A stretch of 64,000 nt of DNA from Brachynemurus nebulosus (Eukaryota > Arthropoda > Insecta > Neuroptera > Myrmeleontidae): the NCBI GenBank assembly GCA_035578155.1, contig JAPWDM010000001.1, positions 163,343,498 to 163,407,497 on the forward strand, in the 5' to 3' direction. The notes under the pieces are model-generated. The model was not told the DNA's origin. It did no database searches and saw only the letters and a list, made by a program, of their open reading frames with translations. The position numbers and the translations under genes were made by a program. Positions within the stretch are counted from its first letter, which is position 1. Each line of letters begins with the position of its first letter. Below, in pieces: positions 54,951 through 64,000 of the stretch.

Positions 54951-56905
54951 ATTTTTTACATACATGATGCATTTATAATGTGAACGGAGAACAAGGAAAT
55001 TTGTGGTGGGCTAGGATTTGGAAGGTATGTGTCGGTAGCCGATTTCTTAGAGGACCTACACCAACATTCATTTGGAATTTTGAAAGGATACTGCAGAAAA
55101 CAATTACAAGCATAATCGACCGAAGTATTTGAACACTCCATCTACCAATCCTCAAGTACCAGTGCCTAAAAACACATTTAAAACCTGAACTATTTTTAAA
55201 AATTCCGCTCGAATGCTTCCCAGGCGCCCTCAAAAAGAGGAAAAATTTGAGGGTACCTGGGCAGATTGTAATCCTATTCAAGAATAAACTCCTCAATATA
55301 ATGATTAGATACTGCTGTAACACAAGTGTTAAAAGGAACGCATAAATAAAAGGATAATTGAATTAAGACTGGTCCAATCACAGGCTTACGACAATTTTCT
55401 TCAGGCCTGACCCAACTCCGAAAAATAATAGTGGCTTGAAAATTATAATCACAATTTCGCGTCCGGCTTAATACCTCTTTGACATTGGTCCAATTATTAT
55501 CAGCAACAGTTTTCTTCCAGGTTTAGTAGTCAACTTCCGGTTATAACATTTCAATCATGTTAAGAGGTATAAATAAACATTCTGGTGAAAATTATTATTA
55601 ATACTCTCTCTCACAATGGGTATAATTTTCCGTAATTTTATAAAGATTACCAAACGCAATTATAAAACAAAAATGGGTTATAAAAATAAAGAACATCCTA
55701 TATATTTTGACATTATATTACCCTCTTCAATACCGCTTTCAATTCAAAATCATTCCTTAATTTTTTTTTTCAAATTAAAAATACAACATTTCTACAAGTT
55801 ATCGTAAGTGTGGTATCCTCTTTACATTATTATGGCGGCTTACTATATATATACTTCCAGTTTTTGACATAAAACGACCCACATTCCGTCAGTGAAACTT
55901 TAAATTAAAATTAGTATGACGTATTAGATTAGTAGACAGTTATACAGTTTCTTTGAGATTACAATACTTTAATCTTTATTTTTTAATTCTACTATCAAAA
56001 ACCATATGAAACCACTATTGTTTTACTTGCCTTTAATTGAACAAATACTGACAATATTTTGCTATTTCAGAAACTACTTATTCTCGGAAAATAATAATTA
56101 CCTAATACCTACTAAAAACTAGAAAAACTAGAAAACTGGTTTGAAAAAGACTGAGCATGACAAATCAATATTAAAAATAATTTCGTGGGTGACACGGCAC
56201 TTCCACCATGCTTTAAAAATTAATATAAATTTATTATATTTATTCTCATCACAGAATTCAGAAACCTCTGTACTATCTCTGTACTGGAGATACCAGCGTA
56301 GATAAAAAAAACCCTACTCCTCGTCACCTATATGTTATGTAGGTACACACTGTTTGTAGTTGTATGTGTTTGATGTTTGCATCTGTGTGAGTGGTCACAA
56401 ACACAGCTACATATACACGTATTGCTGCAGGCAGAGCAACATGCAGTGTAACTAACAAAGATCTTAACAATCAGTAACAATTGACGTGCATCCGGTCACC
56501 GCTACCGAACTGGTGATCAGCTAAGCAGTGAGTTGACCTAGTTTGGCCTACTACTGTCCACAGATTTTTATATGTACGCTTAGGGCTTGATTCTCATTGT
56601 ATTTTGTAAGTAGGTACTAATGTTTTGCAAATTCAGTGAAATTGTATATTGTTGAACATAGTTAATAGAGTAGACAGATACTGTCTACTGGTAAACTGTC
56701 ACATAAATGTTTTATGATAGACAAATGAAAAGGAATATTAAATTTAAAAAGTCATCTTAAAAATACATAGTACGTACTCTTTGTATTTCATAGTGAAACA
56801 TTTCACTTATTACTATAGTTATGGTACTATATGAACAATACTGCCATGATAAGATAAAAGACTGTACCCAAACTTCTAGAAAGGTACCGTAAGACGAGAT
56901 GCCTG
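54951..56905. other. Anonymous region, no supported gene
   Basis: No domain recognised. A 116-codon minus-strand frame at 54973-55323 overlaps a second frame and has no motif. 56330-56570 is less AT-rich, but shows no frame or repeat. Confidence 0.45.
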
Positions 56906-56909
56906 CTAT

Positions 56910-57400
56910 ATTTTCAAAAGTTTTTTAAAAGATTTTATTTAACTTGCTATGTTAGTATGTTGGTTTAGATCAAATCTTGGAATCAAAATTTAGACAGGTT
57001 CTAATTGAGTTAGAGGTTTCAAATTTTGCATACGTGCCTCACCTTAATGATAATGCAATACTGTATAATTAGTTTTTCCCTAATTCGTCCCAAGCCAAAA
57101 TTGTTGATTTTTAGTCCTGTGAAACTTTTTGACATTTCGAATTGTTAAATATTGTCCATTGACTTTACATTGCAATTTTTTGTTTCTATAGTTATGTCTG
57201 ATTAGGGTAAATTAACCGATTAAAATATTGGTAAAAAAATTACTTCTTTAATTTTTTTTTAAATTAATTGTAATCACACTAAAAAGTAGAAAATAAAATA
57301 AAGTAAAAAAAATGTTTTTTAAGAAAAAGCTTTTATTTAAAAATGGGCTAAAAAAAATAAAATAACTTTTGAGTGAAGTTTGAAGCAATATGCATGTAAC
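56910..57400 (-). repeat. Dispersed ~490-bp repeat, copy 2
   Basis: Inverted counterpart of 5640-6125; its right end forms the left arm of a large hairpin. Confidence 0.8.
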
Positions 57401-57633
57401 GTAATTTATAAAAGCTTGAGGCGTTTAATTAAATTTGGTAACTACTGAAAAGTAAAATAGCTACACTTATATCCAAAACAGAAATAATTAATGATATGTA
57501 TCGCCTCAAGCTTTTATAAATTATGTTGCATATTGCTTTAAACTTCACTCAAAAGTTATTTTATTTTTTTTAGCCCATTTTTAAATAAAAGCTTTTTCTT
57601 AAAAAACATTTTTTTTTTACTTTATTTTATTTC
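57290..57633. repeat. Large hairpin, ~134-bp arms and 78-bp loop
   Basis: 57290-57423 and 57502-57633 are inverted copies ending at the loop with AAGCTTGAGGCG and CGCCTCAAGCTT. The loop is 57424-57501. Arms differ at few positions. The arm sequence is also the end of the dispersed repeat. Confidence 0.85.
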
Positions 57634-57639
57634 AAAATA

Positions 57640-58161
57640 TAATCTTGTAAAATATTTTGTACTTTAATGTTTATGTGTAATATGTAACTTACAGCTTCAA
57701 TCACGTAATACTCTATTACGCTGTGTTACACGATATCAGTACCCTTTAAACAAATGGCTGTAATAGTTTACTATTACTTACATGTTCGTCATCGCGTCCC
57801 AGTTTTTGAGGTGCCCACCGATCATTTTTTTCAACTACCCCCATTTTACGCATATTCCAGAAAGTAGATAACTGATGATATCCTTTTTTTCTATGTTAGT
57901 GATTTTATAATTAAATATTTATGACTGTGAATTAATAATTTCTTATCATGGTTCTTCAAACCATAAAAGGAGAAAGAAAAGTTTTTATTTATTTTGCCAA
58001 CAATATTTGTTTTTAATGCTTATATTTTATCTTTTCTTTACTAGATTATACTAACAAAAATATTGTCAACGGTTCTTTCAAAATAGTTTTTAATAAATGT
58101 AATAATTCATAATCATTTTTTCGATCCTTTTCACTGGAATCGAAGAAACAGTACATGTTAG
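57640..58161. other. Anonymous AT-rich spacer
   Basis: No gene or element recognised. Confidence 0.45.
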
Positions 58162-58640
58162 AAATAGTAATGAGATTGCGACACGAGCCGAGTTTACAAG
58201 GCGAGTGTCCTGATGTATTTAAGTGAGTAATAGCCATTGCAAGCGAATAGAATACTATATTTTTTCTACGATTCTTCTCCTTTTTGATTTAAATAAAATT
58301 GAATATAAATTTTAAATCAAAAGAATAAAATTTTTAATCCCTATCTAATTTCATTAAATGTTTGTATATGGATCTATGGAAACGATCAAAATCAAATTCA
58401 AATTATTTTGTTTACTTGTATGTTACTACGCAACATATATGGAATTAAAATTTATAAATATATTATTATTCACAAAACAATTGAAAACCCATTGAATAAT
58501 GGTTAACACGGTAATTTCATTGGTCGAAAGTTATTGACTAATGATCATTCTTCCACGCCTTTGAATAATGGCTAACTTCCTCAACAATAATTAATGGATA
58601 TGTAATAAGTGTCTTCTTCAACATGAGTAGAAAAGTATCC
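58162..58640 (-). repeat. Dispersed ~520-bp repeat, copy B
   Basis: Inverted counterpart of 49670-50184; both copies diverge at the same point next to GTGTCGCAAT, so this is one true end of the family. Confidence 0.8.
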
Positions 58641-58987
58641 TGGTAGAGGATGAGTAGAGGGTACCCAACTTTTTGTTCATTTGAGGTAACACCATTTTGG
58701 CATTAGCAAGTAGTACTAGTACGGTGTATGTATTTTATGAAAGAAACTAAATAGCATATGACAAATGTTTTCAAGTGGTTTGTTCTAATCGTACAGTCAG
58801 TCAATTTAGTTACTGGCTGTTTGTACCATTATGATACTTACTATTCGCTAAATTACATATTGTGCAAAAAAAAGAAATGAAGAATGGTAGCAATGGTTGG
58901 TACCTATATAAGTTTTTTTTTGTTTTATTTTTTACTTTTATTACTGTACCTAGAAGCGTTATATTACCGCTGTATATGTGTGTACTA

Positions 58988-59989
58988 GGGTTGCCAGTTT
59001 TTAAAAATCCCCGGCGAGGACAAAAAAAATTAATTTTAGTAACATTTTATTTTGAAATATACACATATATTTTATAATACAGCAGATTAATTAGTATATA
59101 TTTGTGACTATTTTTTGTACAATTCAGAAAAATTTTTATTATTTTTAATTTTATTAAAAAATTGAATATAGTTAAATCAAGTTATTATTATTAACTGACA
59201 TTAAAAGTTTCTGTTTTTAAGTTGATTGGTGATCATTAAGTGCTCGTACATATTCCTTTATTTGTTCGGACATTTCAACTCTGCACAATGTACAGAAACA
59301 TTTTGTATCCGAAATTTTCCTAATCCAACTTTAAATTTTGTAATACGCTTAATTTTTTTTTTTACGTAACGATTTTGAACAAATACAGAAACAGAACAAG
59401 AATACATGACAGATACTTTTTTGTTAATATTTCTATGAGAAAAGAAAGCTTATAAAAATATCAATATATTTATCTATTATTATTATTAATATTACAATAG
59501 CACCATTAGTAACAGAATGATTAATAAATTAAAATAAACAAATATGTAATATGTATAGAATTGACGCCATCTTGACGCTAAGCTCGCTAAATTCAGTAAG
59601 AAATTGACGATAACTGATTCACTAATTATCGATCTTAACGATGTTAACAGCACTGCCACTACAAAGCACGGTTTTTACCCCAAGTTTACCCTAAACCTAC
59701 GACTTTTTAAAAAATTTTCTAGTTCTTACCCTGGACTATGATTTTGTTAATCAGAAATACTAACATATATTGGTATACCCATATATTATGTATTATATAT
59801 TATATACCAAACTGTGTTCCAAATAATGAAAAAAGACCGTTTTATAATATTTTTTTTTTTTTAAATATTTTGTTGAACAATGAAAATATTTGAATATTTT
59901 CCTCGAGGACTTTTGTTTCACGACGAGGACAACAAAATAAAGCATTAAAACGAGGACAATCCTCGTGAAACGAGGACGCCTGGCAACCC
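58988..59989. mobile_element. TIR element with GGGTTGCCAG ends (1002 bp)
   Basis: Both ends carry ACTAGGGTTGCCAG in inverted orientation (TA lies just outside GGG on each side). CGAGGAC recurs several times near the right end and once near the left. There is no transposase and the superfamily is unknown. Confidence 0.65.
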
Positions 59990-59999
59990 TAGTGTGCAC

Positions 60000-61326
60000 C
60001 TATATATGTCCTTAGCATGTACATATTGACATAATGTTCATAGTAGGTGTATAAAGTTCTTCATGCGCTAACACAATATCTACTAAAGCACAGTCAGTCA
60101 GTCACATTCTAGTCTGTATGGTGATGGTAGTTGTACGTGAATAAAATGTTGGAAAATTAAATATGAAATGAACGACCAATAAAATGTACTTCAGTAAAAT
60201 GTTTGTTACACGGTATTGTGTTGTCGCATTTGGTTGTCTATACAGTGAGTAAGAATGGAAATTAATTTTGTTACCTACCGGTAAAATTTATTAAAACTTA
60301 TTTTGTTTTATCGCTTCGAAATTGCCACTAACAAGTTAAATTGAAGTTAACATTTTCTGGTTGATGTTAAAAAAATCCCCAAATATATCGTTTCAATATC
60401 AAAAAAGACTTTTTTCAGTGTTCCGTACCAAAATTGGCACAATGGAAAACTTATAAAATCAGGCAGTGTGTCCACAGCTAACGAAATAAGACCACAGTCG
60501 AGAAAGGTATTTATATTTTCTATGAGAGTATTTATGAGGTAATTTTTTTTAAAATCTGGTAACATCTATCAAAATTAATATGGATATGTTTTGGGACTGG
60601 GATAAGCTTTATCGTTCTATAGGTATCCACGGTCGTCTGGACTCTAGCCAAAAACTAAATCAACATTAAAATTTAAAAGAAAAAATCAAAATTAGTTAAG
60701 CTGTCCAGAATAATATATAACATCAAGTACACTCTGAAAAAATATGTATATATCATTGAAAATCTGGAGATCATCAGTCTGAATTAAGAGTACCCGCTAC
60801 GTATTACAAAAATAGAAATGTGTGAATATTAGAGTAAATATATACGTACTATTGTAGGTACAAAATTTTGGAGCCTTCTGGAAAGGCTATAACACTGGAA
60901 CACTGTATTTTTTTTTTTTTGCTGGATACTTAAGGTACATAAATTTTATCTTGCTACCAAAGTATTACAAAAGTGGGTTCTATCCCTTTTTTATTTATGT
61001 TATTTTGTTGTCTTTTAACTTGCTATTAGCTCAACATTTGACGATTGTGGCGTCATTTTCCATTACTACAGCCAGCACAGTTCGAATCACCATTGACAGC
61101 ATCAGTTCTAGCAGATAATCCTGCATCGTGTGAAGTGCGGGCACTAAATTATTAGAAACCAGCTTTGAACTTACAAATTTACGCCGCTTCTACAACTTCG
61201 AAAAATCAACATCGAATTTGGTTTCTATTTTGGATTCATCCGGTAGATACATCGAATACACAAACACATGTTATTTTTAAAGTGAACGTAATAATGCTTA
61301 CATCGGCTGTAATATTACGGATTAAA

Positions 61327-61328
<2 letters not shown>
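60000..61328. other. Anonymous spacer
   Basis: No gene or repeat recognised; several short frames without motifs. Confidence 0.45.

Positions 61329-61424
<96 letters not shown>
61329..61424. repeat. (TA)n microsatellite
   Basis: Pure TA tract of about 95 bp. The 118-codon plus-strand frame across it is largely Ile-Tyr repeat and is not a gene. Confidence 0.97.
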
Positions 61425-61425
<1 letters not shown>

Positions 61426-62858
61426 ACTATTATAGAAATACTCCATTGTCTTTACTACTCACTTCCATATACACATATTAATACAAGTATAGTTCACACT
61501 ATTGGAATTTGCAAGAAATGACAATTGTAACAGAATTAATAACAACAGCACTCCTAGTTTCATTTATTGAATACAATTTTATCATACCACACTTTCTGTT
61601 TAAAAAAAAATGAAATTTCATGGTTTATAATGCCGGCAGCAATAGTTCTAAGTGATAGAACTACTTCTAATAAATTTTCCTGATAGTCGCAGCCGCCATT
61701 TCTTTAAATTCTTAGTTTTTAATTTCATGTGGTACATTTTTGTTTTCAACAATCAATGTGCAAACTTTAATTAATATTTCAGAAACTATAAAGCTCAAGT
61801 AAGTATTTAGAAATAATTTTCACATTTATTTGTTTACACATTATCAGATAATTAGTTTAAGTAATTTTCTTGGGTTACGTAAAGTTAGAATCTTTTAGCA
61901 ACTTGTAATATTTAACAACTGGCGGGAACCCAGCAAGACATTGCATTTTATCGTAAATATGCAGCAACTAGATCTACAGCTCAAACACTCCAATCTACTA
62001 CGTTCTATTGTTAAATATTACTAGAAATTACCAACAAAGTACAAACAACAGCGGTATACTATATATATTTAACGAATTTATAATATCTTACGTTTTTCAC
62101 TAAGAAACATCGGTGGATAAAGTTATGAATTCGTTGATATCTTAACCTACAATTATTTTTCTTTGCTTTTGATTAGAAATTTAAATCTTTGGAAAATTTA
62201 TTTATGATTTATTTCATTAAAACTTTAACATCTTCATATTAAAATTGGTATCTAGTATATTGAAATTAAGACGAAATTTCCAAACTTTGTTGCCGCAAAC
62301 TATACTATGATATTAAATTGAATGAGTACAAAAGTCAGACCAAATACAAGTGAGTATGAGCTGTATGAGTAGTACATATTATGTTGTTGATGTACTTTGA
62401 TGTGAGTAATATTAGTATATTACTCTATCCACTGTATACATACATACTCTCTTTGTGTCTTGTTTTATTACACAATAATATAAATTTGTGTTATTAAAAT
62501 TAATATTAACTACATGTTGCTTGTGCCTGCCATATACACTCGCCCGCGTACCGTCACTGTACTTATATATTTATCATTACATATTTTATTTTAATAATAG
62601 CCATTATAAAAATTTTATTTGAAGTACAGTACTAGAGAATGTAATTAAAAGACAACAGACAACATTTCAGTGCAATATAGGTAAACAAATATATTATTAT
62701 GTAGCTTTCGCGGAGCTCATCTGTACGTACGAATGTGTATAAAACATATCAAATAATGTAATAAATTAATTTATCATATGTTCCATCAGCGTTGTTTATA
62801 AAATATGTAATGCTATATACCTATGTAAACAGCTTTTATATGATAATGTGTGTAAAAT
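61425..62858. other. Anonymous AT-rich spacer
   Basis: Nothing recognised. Confidence 0.45.
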
Positions 62859-62861
62859 AAA

Positions 62862-63321
62862 GGCCCGATTTACATTACAGTGCCGATATCGATACGCTCC
62901 CGCTCCACTCTCGCTCCGATATAATCTTGTTGTGTCCACATTCATCGCTGATATCATGCTGGTACCTATTCGTTCTCCATTCACATTATAATGCCGTTCT
63001 CGGTACGCTTCCAGTTCGGTCTCAGTTCGATGCAAACATCTTTTCATAACAATTGAATGCAAGCAGAGCGGAGTGGAATCAAAAAAGTGTTTATACTATA
63101 GGTACAAGCCATAACAAGTCTGATATCGCTCCAATAAAATATTACCTGAGTGGTATTGATAATTGGAGTGGCATTGAAACGGGAGCGAACCGCGACTTAT
63201 ATCGGACCGATATCAGAGCGATGATGTGAATACACTCATTGTTTATTGTGTGAGAATATTTTATCGAATCGGGAGCGTAGCGATATCGTACCGAGAGCGG
63301 AGCGTTAATGTGGATCGGGTC
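62862..63321. mobile_element. TIR element rich in GATATCG/GCTCCCG motifs (460 bp)
   Basis: The left end GGCCCGATTTACATTA and reverse-complemented right end GACCCGATCCACATTA match at 13 of 16. GATATCG- and GGGAGCG-like words recur throughout, on both strands, making the body markedly GC-richer than its surroundings. No coding capacity and no clear target duplication. Confidence 0.7.
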
Positions 63322-64000
63322 TAATAATATTATTAAGTTTATTATTATCTAAATGTGTTTGACGGTTGGGAGCACAGAACGCTAGAAAGAAAGTAAACAC
63401 AAAATTCTGTAACTCGTCTGGCGTCTTTTGGTGGGATGTGATATCACTGTACATTCAGTCGTGCACCAGGTCTGCAAAAGCAAAGAAGCATTGTTACTTC
63501 GTGTCTATACATTGTTATTTCATGGTTAGTAATGTTATTACCAGACACATACATACAGTAGTTCTACAGTACATACAAACACAAACACTGAATATGTATA
63601 TAACATATTGGTGGGGGTTTTCTGTCTTTGTTTGGTTACACTGGGTTTGTTAGTATAGAGATAGCAGTGTTTCCTCTGTACTCTGTGGTTGGGAGGTTTT
63701 GAATGATGAGATAATTGAAAATGATATCTTTTATCCTTTAAGTATAATTTATGTTTAATGCAAAAAGTGTATAATTAAAATGCAAATATATAAGCCGTTT
63801 ATTTTAAAAGTGGCCCAAGTCCATTTTCAGTTAAAAAAATTAAACTAGTTGTTTCAATACCCAGTCAACACTCTGACGTCTTAATGAATTCACAAAGAAT
63901 TCATAGTTCTGATTTGGACGTCAGAAAAAAAGTCCAGAAAGATATCTATAGATATGAATTTATGAAGATACATAATTATCTTATGCATCGATTTAAGAAC
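63322..64000. other. Anonymous spacer to window end
   Basis: A 95-codon plus-strand frame at 63366-63653 has no recognisable domain. Nothing else seen. Confidence 0.4.

Noticed and set aside
54973..55323. 116-codon minus-strand frame
   Set aside because: Overlaps another frame, no motif, and composition like the surrounding non-coding DNA.

Overview
The window looks like AT-rich, non-coding insect nuclear DNA. It has animal-type LTR retrotransposons of the BEL/Pao and Ty3/Gypsy groups, a Tc1 transposon, many small terminal-inverted-repeat elements and very long (TA)n tracts. No intact host gene, rRNA or tRNA gene could be supported, and nothing looks bacterial. Hemiptera would fit, but the order cannot be fixed from the sequence alone.

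Layout. 1-1650: a ~120-bp satellite and a 32-bp minisatellite, with a second copy of the pair at 50.84-51.49 kb. 2.7-11.9 kb: non-autonomous DNA elements, including a pogo-like deletion derivative at 9121-10071 that keeps a zinc-finger-like transposase end. 16485-23752: a complete BEL/Pao retrotransposon on the minus strand, with 668-bp near-identical LTRs, a CTTAC target duplication and one intact 1729-aa polyprotein. 26573-40163: a candidate DNA element bounded by ~360-bp inverted repeats, cut in two by a complete Ty3/Gypsy element (31125-39668; 494-bp LTRs, AACT target duplication, intact gag and pol, canonical -1 frameshift signal). 41.1-43.0 kb: two hAT-type and one piggyBac-type small elements. 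45.65-48.49 kb: a ~0.96-kb direct duplication made of ~162-bp units. 52.4-54.95 kb: a nest in which a pogo/Tc1-type small element is split by another small family and by a Tc1 transposon whose transposase has a single nonsense codon. 57.3-57.6 kb: a large hairpin. 59-63.3 kb: two more TIR elements.

The most unusual object is the inverted-repeat element at 26.57-40.16 kb. Without the Gypsy insertion it is about 5 kb. It has two leftward reading frames (one broken), a central array of about 32 units of 21 bp, most carrying TGAGTCA (the AP-1/bZIP consensus), and three compact rightward reading frames ending about 30 bp before the right inverted repeat. The same heptamer occurs inside the inverted repeats. 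The layout recalls a small DNA-virus genome or a virus-like transposon with a central enhancer, but none of its proteins could be assigned to a named family. The two LTR elements look recent; the DNA element and the Tc1 copy are decayed.
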